Source: an uncultured Slackia sp. (lineage in GTDB: Bacteria; Actinomycetota; Coriobacteriia; Coriobacteriales; Eggerthellaceae). Taken from it: 5,092 bases of DNA. Shown one piece after another: positions 1 through 5,092 of the stretch (positions are counted from its first letter, which is position 1; every line of letters starts with the position of its first letter). Position numbers and translations under genes: made by a program. The stretch spans positions 1-5,092 of the forward strand of contig USEQ01000116.1 of assembly GCA_900553655.1 (NCBI GenBank), written 5' to 3'. The notes under the pieces are model-generated. The model ran no database searches, was not told the origin of the DNA, and saw only the letters and a list, made by a program, of their open reading frames with translations.

Positions 1-40
1 ACCCCTTCCTGCTGCCCATTACCTTTTGTCCCATTGCATA

Positions 41-118
41 ATGTTTTCTTTTATACCATTATTAAAATGTTTTCTTCTATATCATTATAATAATGCTGCC
101 TTTTATATCATTATAATA
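41..118. repeat. Three tandem imperfect 26-bp repeats upstream of the MATE promoter
   Basis: Three head-to-tail units of exactly 26 bp occupy 41-66, 67-92 and 93-118. Units 1 and 2 share the beginning ATGTTTTCTT. Units 2 and 3 share the 15-base end TATATCATTATAATA. A weaker, slightly offset copy (CCTTTTGTCCCATT) may precede them around 22-35. The array is very AT-rich and ends one base before the -35 hexamer of the predicted promoter. Units 2 and 3 each contain TATAAT, so they could hold extra -10-like elements, an AT-rich UP-like region or repeated regulator sites. The period and similarity are read directly from the sequence; the role is unknown. Confidence 0.8.
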
Positions 119-119
119 A

Positions 120-148
120 TTGACATGCCGAATGTAAAGTGTTATCTT
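120..148 (+). promoter_or_regulatory. Predicted sigma-70/sigma-A promoter of the MATE gene
   Basis: A perfect -35 hexamer TTGACA (120-125) is followed after 17 bp by TATCTT (143-148), a four-of-six match to the -10 consensus. It lies about 60 bp upstream of the MATE start at 206, in the right orientation, with AT-rich DNA upstream. The match to a vegetative promoter is good, but no transcript evidence is available here. Confidence 0.65.
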
Positions 149-150
149 TT

Positions 151-167
151 ACTTACAAAATGTAAGT
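151..167. promoter_or_regulatory. Perfect palindrome just after the -10 element, operator-like
   Basis: ACTTACA (151-157) and TGTAAGT (161-167) form a perfect 7-bp inverted repeat around AAA. It starts two bases after the predicted -10, so it would cover the transcription start and is well placed for a repressor. The inner TACA/TGTA half-sites recall BlaI/MecI/CopY-type operators, but those usually have a two-base centre and this one has three, so the regulator family is not assigned. As RNA the arms could form only a small hairpin with no T-run, which makes a terminator unlikely. Confidence 0.55.
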
Positions 168-191
168 TCAAACTTTCAATATGTAATTGCA

Positions 192-198
192 AAAGGAG
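192..198 (+). promoter_or_regulatory. Ribosome binding site that sets the TTG start of the MATE gene
   Basis: AAAGGAG, a near-ideal Shine-Dalgarno sequence, sits 7 bases before TTG at 206. It decides the start: the same frame is open back to 26, but the 60 upstream codons run through the promoter and repeats and encode nothing MATE-like. The residues after the TTG (EKKLIHGPITKSILLFSAP) match the usual start of MATE proteins. Confidence 0.85.
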
Positions 199-205
199 AA
201 TTCCC

Positions 206-895
206 TTGGAGAAAAAACTTATTCACGGCCCCATCACCAAATCCATTCTGCTTTTTTCAGCTCCTATTATCCTGGGCAACCTGCTCCAGCAGCTTTATAA
301 TGTTGTGGACACTCTGATTGTCGGCCGTTTTCTTGGCGCGGATGCGCTTGCTGCCGTAGGCTCCTCTTTTACCCTGATGGTATTTCTGACCTCCGTTATC
401 CTCGGGCTGTGCATGGGAAGCGGAATCAGCTTCTCCATACTGTATGGCGCCGGCAATACGCAGCGCCTTCATGCATGTTTTCTTCTTTCCTTCATTATGA
501 TCGGGCTGATTACTATTTTAATCAATCTTCCTGCCCTGCTCCTGCTGGATCCTATCATGACGCTCCTGCACATTCCTGTAAGCATACGTCCGGAAACCAG
601 AAGCTACCTGCAGGTCATTTTATACGGACTTTTTTTTACTTTCCTGTACAATTATTTCTCATCGCTGCTTCGTGCTTTGGGGAATTCCCTTGTGCCGCTT
701 CTTTTCCTTGCGCTTTCCGCACTCATGAATATCGCGCTTGATTTACTTTTTGTGATTTCTTTTGGCATGGGAATTGCAGGGGCCGCATGGGCAACCATCA
801 TATCGCAGGCATTTTCCGCCCTTCTATTGGCCGTTTATACCATACGCAGGCTCTCCCTGCACCGTATCCGGCCGAAAACCCTGCATTTTGATCGC
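206..895 (+). CDS. MATE-family multidrug efflux transporter, N-terminal half only (truncated at a joint)
   Basis: This encodes about 230 residues of a MATE (multidrug and toxic compound extrusion) membrane transporter, a family that exports cationic drugs using Na+ or H+ gradients. The first MATE repeat is clear. Residues ~8-48 contain HGPITKSILLFSAP, GNLLQQLYNVVDTLIVGRFLG and ALAAVGSS. Hydrophobic segments follow, and then NYFSSLLRALGN and a stretch with ALMNIALDLLFV and GIAGAAWATIISQ, typical of helices 5-6. Full-length members have about 440-460 residues and 12 helices, so roughly half is present. After RIRPKTLHFD the frame stays open to 1483, but it becomes charged, non-hydrophobic antisense of the dehydrogenase, murG and ftsW sequences. 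The real gene therefore ends at 881-895. Base composition is lower in GC than the rest, with an AT-rich leader, suggesting a Firmicute source. The start is TTG at 206. Confidence is high for family, low for exact substrate. Confidence 0.9.
881..895. other. Joint A: MATE sequence meets dehydrogenase sequence
   Basis: On the plus strand these bases read L-H-F-D-R, a plausible continuation of the MATE loop after RIRPKT. On the minus strand they read A-I-K-M-Q, the expected dehydrogenase sequence after FGIGEMEQ. Both proteins are convincing up to this block and neither is beyond it. The breakpoint therefore lies in or next to it, and the bases may be shared by both sources (microhomology up to about 15 bp). 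That both readings fit is seen directly; the cause is inferred. Confidence 0.75.
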
Positions 896-1107
896 CTGCT
901 CCATTTCCCCGATGCCGAACGTGTGGGTGATGAGCGGCTCCACATTGATGCGCCCCGCACTCAGCAATTCCACAGCCCGAAGATGCGTATCCGGGTTGAT
1001 GAAAGAGCCGCGGATGGCAAGCTCTTTTTTGTATACGTCGAACAACGGCAGCGGAACCGTAGCCGTAGGCGCGGGCACACTGAACAGCAGCACCGTCGCG
1101 CCGAAGC
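881..1107 (-). pseudogene. Internal fragment of a zinc-type medium-chain dehydrogenase (sorbitol/threonine/alcohol dehydrogenase-like)
   Basis: About 74 residues match the later part of the Rossmann domain and the return to the catalytic domain of zinc-dependent medium-chain alcohol dehydrogenases. The landmarks are GATVLLFSVP (glycine turn and beta strand), PLPLFDVYKKEL, RGSFINPDTH, RAVELLSAGRI and EPLITHTFGIGEMEQAIKMQ. This order is characteristic of sorbitol/L-threonine dehydrogenase-like members. Full proteins are about 340-360 residues. The N-terminal catalytic zinc ligands, the GxGxxG nucleotide-binding motif and the C-terminus are all missing. It has no start or RBS of its own: it is entered in frame from the murG fragment, and its far end runs into antisense MATE, reaching a TAG at 824. 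Its composition is GC-rich, closer to the dcw segment than to the MATE segment, so it could come from the same or a related organism. The exact substrate cannot be told. Confidence 0.8.
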
Positions 1108-1108
1108 C
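1100..1108. other. Joint B: dehydrogenase fragment meets murG
   Basis: Reading the minus strand, MurG sequence is convincing through EFVPFEAAGF. The next codons give GATVLLFSVP, a dehydrogenase strand. In MurG this place should start the helix and loop leading toward the acceptor-binding part of domain 1. The reading frame happens to be kept, giving a fused 152-codon frame. The exact base of the joint cannot be fixed without homologous sequences. Confidence 0.75.
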
Positions 1109-1282
1109 CGCGGCCTCGAAGGGAACGAACTCTATGCCCGCCTGGGCCACAAGACGAGCTTCCACCCCCGTCGGCGTTCCCGCGAAGAGGACCTCGTGCC
1201 CGCGGTCGCGCAAGATGTCGGCCAGCGCAAGCGCCGGATTGATATGACCGGCGGTACCTCCGCCGGAAAGAACGACCTTCAT
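1103..1282 (-). CDS. murG: MurG, first 60 residues only (lipid II-forming GlcNAc transferase, truncated)
   Basis: MurG transfers GlcNAc from UDP-GlcNAc to lipid I at the inner face of the membrane, making lipid II. The 60 residues here show the N-terminal GT-B Rossmann start: MKVVLSGGGTAGHINPALALA with the glycine-rich GGGTAGH loop, then HEVLFAGTPTGVEARLV and the GIEFVPFEAAGF strand. Full-length MurG is about 355-370 residues, so about five sixths is missing, including the whole UDP-GlcNAc-binding C-domain. As present it could not be active. The ATG is part of an ATGA overlap with the ftsW stop and has a good RBS within ftsW, so translation would be coupled. The order mraY-murD-ftsW-murG is the standard dcw order. 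Family identification is secure; the truncation reflects the joint at ~1100-1108. Confidence 0.92.
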
Positions 1283-2790
1283 CGTCTGCTCCTTTCAGAA
1301 ACGCCTTCTCTGCCCTTCGCCCCATTGCGCGGCGTACGCTCCCGGGTCTTTTCCTCACGACCCCGCATAACATCGCGCGACCGACGCTCGGAACGAGACG
1401 AAGGGGATATGCGCGCCGAATCCGCAAGACGCCCGTTACGAGAGGGACGCATCGGAGCCGCCGCGCGAACGCGCTTCGTATGAGAACGCAGGCCTGCGCC
1501 GCGCGAACCCTTCTTATCGTCCTCGCGCATGCTGCGCACCCGAGGACGCTGGTCGTCAACCCTGATGACATTCAAATCGTTACGTCGGCGTTCGTGAGGG
1601 GTCAGCGTATTCGATCCGACCGAGACCGACATGATCAAGCCGACCATGAACAACGACGCGAGAATCGAAGAACCGCCCGACGAAATGAACGGGAGCGGCT
1701 TGCCCGTCGTGGGAAGAAGGCCCGTAGCGCATGCCATATTCAAAAACGCCTGAGCCACAAGCATGACCGTGAGAGAGCCCGCCATCATGCAGCCGAAATT
1801 GTCCGGAGCGTGATGGGCGATGCGCAATCCCGCGAAAAGCACCACCATAAACAGGGCTATCACAAAAAGTGCGCCGATAAGACCGAGTTCTTCTCCGATG
1901 ATGGAGAAGATGAAGTCCGTCTCCGCTTCGGGCAGATACAAGAACTTCTCTCGCGAATTGCCCAGACCGACACCGAAGATGCCTCCTTCGGCAAAGGCGT
2001 AAAACGACCTGATCATCTGGTACCCGGTACCGTATCCCCCTTCGCCGTCGTCCCAGGGGTTCAGCCATACGCTGATACGGTCGGAGCGATAGCCGGCCAG
2101 CCCGATAACGCCCACGACCCCGACTACGACAACCAAGGGAATGAGGCGTTTCATAGGAAATTCCCCAAGCCACATCGCCGTAATAATACCTACGAGGATG
2201 ATGGCCGCCGAGCCCATATCGGACTGGGTCTTGTACAAAAACGCAACCGGCAAGACGACGAGCACCACCGACGAAACGAGCGCCTGCTTCGCGTCCGTGA
2301 ATTCATTGCGGAAATCGTAGAGCACCTTCGCCGCAGCCAATACGATGGCAATCTTGGCAAACTCCGTAGGCTGCAAACTGAAGCCTCCGATAAGAATCCA
2401 TCGCTTCGCGCCGAGGATTTCGGTGCCGACGAAGGGAACGGCTAGCAGCAACAGAGCGCACACGCCCCAAGATAGCCGAAATGCCCAGCCGCCCTTCCAT
2501 ACATGGTAGGGGATGAATTTCGCGATGACGAACGCGCCGATCGCGCCCACGACCGCAAAAAGAGCCTGCTTGCCAACGTAGGAAAAGATGCTGTCGCCCT
2601 GGCTGATGGTTTCGACGGTAGAAGCGGAAAACACCATGACCAGGCCCACCAGCACAAGCAGAAACGAGGCGACCACCAAGAGCACACGCGGCATCATGAT
2701 GTCGGCCGGTACGCCACGCGCATCCGCTTGGCGACGCATCCGATCGGGCTCGTCGTGCCGTTTTTCACTATGCATGTTCAACCGAGACAA
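1279..2790 (-). CDS. ftsW: FtsW, septal peptidoglycan glycosyltransferase of the SEDS family
   Basis: FtsW is a polytopic membrane enzyme that polymerises lipid II into glycan strands at the septum, together with a class B penicillin-binding protein. The 503-residue product has about ten hydrophobic segments between residues ~34 and 393 and the SEDS landmarks in order: GAKRWILIGGFSLQPTEFAK (127-146), KTQSDMGSA (187-195), YRSDRISVWLNPW (234-246), GYQMIRSFYAFAEGGIFGVG (256-275), LPEAETDFIFSIIGEELG (286-303) and GKPLPFISSGGSS (363-375). The Asp in TDF (292) corresponds to the presumed catalytic aspartate. Residues ~399-503 form a hydrophilic, likely disordered tail with about 29 Arg and 5 Lys, which makes the protein longer than the common ~380-420. 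The chosen start is TTG at 2790, 14 bp after murD. AGGGG overlaps the murD stop, and the 9 bases before the TTG equal those before murG. An ATG at 2775 lacks an RBS and is the main alternative. FtsW rather than RodA is chosen from the murD-murG context. Confidence 0.95.
   Translation of the reverse strand: MSRLNMHSEKRHDEPDRMRRQADARGVPADIMMPRVLLVVASFLLVLVGLVMVFSASTVETISQGDSIFSYVGKQALFAVVGAIGAFVIAKFIPYHVWKGGWAFRLSWGVCALLLLAVPFVGTEILGAKRWILIGGFSLQPTEFAKIAIVLAAAKVLYDFRNEFTDAKQALVSSVVLVVLPVAFLYKTQSDMGSAAIILVGIITAMWLGEFPMKRLIPLVVVVGVVGVIGLAGYRSDRISVWLNPWDDGEGGYGTGYQMIRSFYAFAEGGIFGVGLGNSREKFLYLPEAETDFIFSIIGEELGLIGALFVIALFMVVLFAGLRIAHHAPDNFGCMMAGSLTVMLVAQAFLNMACATGLLPTTGKPLPFISSGGSSILASLFMVGLIMSVSVGSNTLTPHERRRNDLNVIRVDDQRPRVRSMREDDKKGSRGAGLRSHTKRVRAAAPMRPSRNGRLADSARISPSSRSERRSRDVMRGREEKTRERTPRNGAKGREGVSERSRR
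1289..1295 (-). promoter_or_regulatory. Ribosome binding site of murG, inside the ftsW 3' end
   Basis: The minus strand reads AAAGGAG followed by CAGACG and the ATG at 1282, a strong Shine-Dalgarno at 6-base spacing. It sits within the last codons of ftsW. Together with the ATGA overlap it indicates translational coupling and fixes the murG start. Confidence 0.85.
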
Positions 2791-2801
2791 CGTCTGCTCG
2801 A

Positions 2802-2806
2802 CCCCT
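2802..2806 (-). promoter_or_regulatory. Probable ribosome binding site of ftsW overlapping the murD stop
   Basis: The minus strand reads TAGGGG, where TAG is the murD stop and AGGGG is a Shine-Dalgarno-like run 11 bases before TTG at 2790. The spacing is long. A weaker GAG closer in (2799-2797) is part of the nonamer GAGCAGACG that also precedes the murG ATG. Either reading supports the TTG, because no comparable site precedes the in-frame ATG at 2775. Confidence 0.55.
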
Positions 2807-4262
2807 ATTGCGCGTGCTGGGCGCGAAAGTCGACGAGTTGTTTGAAAACGCGGCCGCGATGCTCGAAGGAGTCGAATTCGTCAAACGACGCGCATGCAGG
2901 AGAGAGCACGATCGACATGCCCGGCTGGGCCAAGGCTATTGCCCTATCGAGCGCATCCTCCATATGATCGGCAAGCTCGACGGGGATATCGAGGGAAGAA
3001 AGCGCCTCGAAGAAACGCTGCCCCGCTGCACCGAAGCAGACTATCGCATGACAAACGGAAGCAGCCTCGACAAGCTCATCGAGCTCGGTGCCTTTGTCAT
3101 GGCCTCCGAGCAGAAAAATTGCGCTTTCCTTCGGGAAAGCAGACAGAGCCTTGCAGGTGGCATCAACGTTCGTGGCTTTGGAATCGTTGAAAAAGGAAAT
3201 CCCGGCGATATCCCCGCAAGGTTCAAGGCGATGCTCGAGAGGCTTGAACGATCTCAAGCCACGACGAACGACTTCCGGCGCAATGCCCGCCGCAAGGGCA
3301 GCGCTCGCCGCCGCAAGGGCGTTGCTCGCGTTGTGCTCGCCTTTAATATGCAAACTCGAGGCGGCCACAAGATCGACGGACTCGCCTTCGTAATCCACAT
3401 GCAGCATACCGTCGGAGAGCCATGCCGCGTTTTCAGACCCGCATGCGTCTATCATGCTGTGATCGAGGCCGGCACCGCAGCCCAAGGGTATGTAGGAAAA
3501 GCCTCGTCCGGCCTCTCCTTTGAATTCCTTGACGCAGGCACGCGTGACATCGCACACCGCATCGATTACCAAAGTGCCGTGCGTATCGCCCAGATGGCGA
3601 TAGATGTTCTTCTTCGCCTCCGCGTATGCATCGAAGGTCATATGCCAGTACAGGTGGTCGGGTGTGATGTTGAGCAACACGGCAACCTGAGGGGCGAACA
3701 AATCCATCGAAGCAAGCTGAAACGAGCTCACCTCGGCGACATAGACGTCAGCCGCATCGGAGGCGACAGATTCGATACAGGTCGTTCCGATATTGCCGAC
3801 GGCGGCAACGCGTTTTCCCGCCGTTTCGAGGATATGCGTGATCAGAGTGGTCGTGGTGGTCTTGCCGTTCGTTCCCGTGACAGCGATCCAGTAGGAATCG
3901 GCACGGCTTTCGCGCCATGCGAACTCGACTTCGCTGATAACGGATGCGCTCGCCTCTGCCGCATTCTCGTAAAAACGCGAGAACTGAGATATGCCGGGGC
4001 TTGCCACGCAAAGGTCGTAGCGCTCGTCGAACGTGTATCGATCGAAATAGACCTTGGCACCCGCCTTCTCGCAGTCTTTGGCGAAGGCGAGAGCCGATTC
4101 GTTATGCTCGCCCGCAGCGATCGTCAGGCTCGAAACGCGCGTGCCAAGAAGATCGAGACAATATTGAGCAACAGCACGACCGCTTTTCCCCAAGCCGAGA
4201 ACCAATACATCGCCAAGCGACGCGAACGCAGCCTTGCGGCCGTCGATACACACGTTGTCCAT
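2805..4262 (-). CDS. murD: MurD, UDP-N-acetylmuramoyl-L-alanine--D-glutamate ligase
   Basis: MurD is a cytoplasmic ATP-dependent Mur ligase that adds D-glutamate to UDP-MurNAc-L-alanine. All three domains are present in 485 residues. The N-terminal Rossmann part has VLGLGKSG (21-28) and ASPGIS (87-92). The central ATPase has the P-loop VTGTNGKTTT (128-137), GNIGT (156-160), EVSSFQL (177-183), LNITPDHLYWH (197-207) and AEAKKNIY (214-221), whose first Lys (217) fits the carbamylated lysine. The C-terminal domain has GEHNASNALAA (308-318), EHRLE (343-347), FNDSKATN (358-365), LLGGHDKG (384-391) and LSPACASFDEFDSF (453-466). NDSKATN and LLGGHDKG distinguish MurD from MurC, MurE and MurF. It is longer than E. 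coli MurD (438) because of an extended N-terminus and loops. The ATG at 4262 has an AAAGGAA site 5 bases upstream, and ftsW starts 14 bp downstream. It appears complete and intact. Confidence 0.97.
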   Translation of the reverse strand: MDNVCIDGRKAAFASLGDVLVLGLGKSGRAVAQYCLDLLGTRVSSLTIAAGEHNESALAFAKDCEKAGAKVYFDRYTFDERYDLCVASPGISQFSRFYENAAEASASVISEVEFAWRESRADSYWIAVTGTNGKTTTTTLITHILETAGKRVAAVGNIGTTCIESVASDAADVYVAEVSSFQLASMDLFAPQVAVLLNITPDHLYWHMTFDAYAEAKKNIYRHLGDTHGTLVIDAVCDVTRACVKEFKGEAGRGFSYIPLGCGAGLDHSMIDACGSENAAWLSDGMLHVDYEGESVDLVAASSLHIKGEHNASNALAAASAALAAGIAPEVVRRGLRSFKPLEHRLEPCGDIAGISFFNDSKATNVDATCKALSAFPKESAIFLLGGHDKGTELDELVEAASVCHAIVCFGAAGQRFFEALSSLDIPVELADHMEDALDRAIALAQPGMSIVLSPACASFDEFDSFEHRGRVFKQLVDFRAQHAQ

Positions 4263-4267
4263 TGCCG

Positions 4268-4274
4268 TTCCTTT
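4268..4274 (-). promoter_or_regulatory. Ribosome binding site of murD
   Basis: The minus strand reads AAAGGAA followed by CGGCA and the ATG at 4262. It is a good Shine-Dalgarno at 5-base spacing and supports this start for murD, giving a complete N-terminal Rossmann domain. Confidence 0.8.
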
Positions 4275-4278
4275 CCAG

Positions 4279-4338
4279 AAAAGATAAGCATCGCAAGCGC
4301 CGCTGCGGGCGATGCGTCGAAAAATACCGCCGATGCTT
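4279..4338 (-). terminator. Terminator- or attenuator-like hairpin in the mraY-murD spacer
   Basis: In the 75-bp spacer, the minus strand has GCATCGC (4315-4309) and GCGATGC (4294-4288), a perfect 7-bp stem around a 14-base loop that can itself form CCG-CAG-CGG. TTATCTTTT (4287-4279) follows directly, which is the layout of a weak intrinsic terminator. A second arm AAGCATCG (4338-4331), overlapping the mraY stop codon, is an exact 8-base partner for CGATGCTT (4293-4286), so it competes with the first stem. The base pairing is seen directly; partial termination or an alternative-structure switch is inference. Complete termination is unlikely, because murD has no other evident promoter in the spacer. 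Confidence 0.4.
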
Positions 4339-5092
4339 TACAGCCCCATGGCGCCCATGACCATAGGCTGAATAAACCACAGAACAAATCCCGTCGCGGC
4401 AAGGACGCCCGAAACAATCCAGAAGCGAATGACCACCTTCGTCTCGCTCCACCCCTTCTTCTCGAAATGATGGTGCAACGGAGCCATCAGGAACAAACGT
4501 TTCTTGGTCCTTTTGAAGTACAGAACCTGCAGCATGACCGACAAAGCCTCGGCGACAAACAGTCCGCCGATGATAACCGAGTAGATTTCGGTCTTGGTGA
4601 TCATGGCGATACAGCCAAGCGCAGCACCGAGCGCCAACGATCCCGTGTCGCCCATGAATATGTCGGCAGGATAGGCGTTGAACCAGAGAAACCCCACGCA
4701 AGCGCCAGCAATGGTGGCCCCGAAGACGGACATGGGGAGCATATCCATGCGGTATGCGATGCCAGCCATAACCAACATGACCACCATCACCGTGCCCGCA
4801 GCAAGGCCATCGAGGCCGTCGGTCAAATTGACCGCATTGCTCAACCCGCCGAGCAGAATCAAGCTGAACAGCACGTACAGCCACGGAATTCTGAAACCGC
4901 CCTCGATGAAATCACATGGAATGACCGTTGTCAGGACGCCAAGGTCGATCGCGGGAAGAAACGGAATCTGAACCGTAGGTTCGATTCCCATGAAATTCAC
5001 CACGACCAGCGTGAAGATCCCGAAAACCGAGAACTGCCCAATCAGCTTGCCCTTCGGCGTCAGGCCCAGGGAGCGTTCGTGGATGACCTTGG
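4338..5092 (-). CDS. mraY: MraY, phospho-MurNAc-pentapeptide transferase (N-terminus beyond the window)
   Basis: MraY is an integral membrane enzyme that transfers phospho-MurNAc-pentapeptide from UDP to undecaprenyl phosphate, forming lipid I. The visible 250 residues are open to the window edge. They begin KVIHERSLGLTPKGKLIGQF, the conserved cytoplasmic segment before a membrane helix. Then come LSNAVNLTDGLDGLAAG (visible residues ~83-99), FNAYPADIFMGDTGSLALG (~137-155) with the active-site Asp of MGDTGS, and the APLHHHFEKKGW loop (~203-214). A final hydrophobic segment ends in QPMVMGAMGL and TAA. The family usually has 320-360 residues, so about 80-110 are missing, including the first catalytic Asp pair. 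HHHFEKKGW plus position before murD excludes WecA/TagO-type relatives. GTG at 5003 is internal, because clear MraY sequence continues upstream of it. Confidence 0.97.
   Translation of the reverse strand, partial: KVIHERSLGLTPKGKLIGQFSVFGIFTLVVVNFMGIEPTVQIPFLPAIDLGVLTTVIPCDFIEGGFRIPWLYVLFSLILLGGLSNAVNLTDGLDGLAAGTVMVVMLVMAGIAYRMDMLPMSVFGATIAGACVGFLWFNAYPADIFMGDTGSLALGAALGCIAMITKTEIYSVIIGGLFVAEALSVMLQVLYFKRTKKRLFLMAPLHHHFEKKGWSETKVVIRFWIVSGVLAATGFVLWFIQPMVMGAMGL

Noticed and set aside
41..118. CRISPR-like array
   Set aside because: The 26-bp units are contiguous and imperfect with no spacers, and no cas genes are nearby.
26..205. Open frame upstream of and in frame with the MATE start (60 codons)
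   Set aside because: It runs through the tandem repeats, promoter and palindrome, has no RBS, and has no MATE-like sequence. The AAAGGAG/TTG start at 206 explains the gene better.
881..1107. Dehydrogenase fragment as a cargo of a mobile element or a true MurG fusion domain
   Set aside because: There are no terminal inverted repeats, target duplication or transposase, and the piece lacks start, stop, zinc ligands and the nucleotide-binding motif. A chimera explains it more simply.
896..1483. Plus-strand continuation of the MATE frame
   Set aside because: It is charged, non-hydrophobic sequence exactly antisense to the dehydrogenase, murG and ftsW coding sequences, so it is not transporter.
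798..1571. Minus-strand 257-codon frame crossing both joints
   Set aside because: It is an off-frame shadow of ftsW, murG and the dehydrogenase piece, with Arg/Cys-rich content typical of an out-of-frame reading.
1480..2445. Long plus-strand open frame of 321 codons
   Set aside because: It is antisense to ftsW, whose SEDS motifs are unambiguous. The frame is open because of high GC and has no recognisable fold or RBS.
4102..4884. Minus-strand 260-codon frame across mraY and murD
   Set aside because: It is the wrong frame of mraY and murD, both of which have complete sets of family motifs in their own frames.

Overview
The window is best read as a composite of three unrelated pieces of bacterial DNA. 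About 80% (positions ~1108-5092) is a contiguous, high-GC stretch of a division and cell wall (dcw) cluster on the minus strand. In transcription order it holds mraY (5' end outside the window), murD, ftsW and the first 60 codons of murG. Gene order, tight spacing, the ATGA overlap and protein features (MurG start MKVVLSGGGTAGHINPALA, long MurD, FtsW with an Arg-rich tail) fit an actinobacterium, most likely a gut Coriobacteriia/Eggerthellaceae-type organism. That taxonomic call is from recall of the families, not from a search.

Positions 1-~895 look like a different genome. An AT-rich leader carries three 26-bp tandem repeats, a TTGACA/TATCTT promoter and a perfect palindrome. It leads into the N-terminal half of a MATE-family drug/sodium antiporter on the plus strand, with an AAAGGAG site and a TTG start. 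The style resembles a low-GC Firmicute such as a gut clostridium or Lachnospiraceae member. The MATE gene stops being MATE-like at ~881-895.

Between them, ~881-1107 on the minus strand encodes an internal ~74-residue piece of a zinc-type medium-chain alcohol/sorbitol/threonine dehydrogenase. It has neither its own start nor its own stop. It is fused in frame downstream of the truncated murG, and its other end runs into the antisense of the MATE gene. Three truncated genes meeting at two sharp joints, one of them the essential murG, point to a metagenomic or amplification chimera rather than a natural locus.

Functionally, the real operon covers lipid-linked peptidoglycan precursor synthesis. 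MurD adds D-Glu to UDP-MurNAc-L-Ala in the cytoplasm, MraY makes lipid I at the membrane, MurG converts it to lipid II, and FtsW polymerises lipid II at the septum. I found no novel biological system. The points worth a second look are the two joints, the repeat/promoter/palindrome array before the MATE gene, a terminator-like hairpin between mraY and murD, the basic FtsW tail, and a 9-base identical leader before the ftsW and murG starts.
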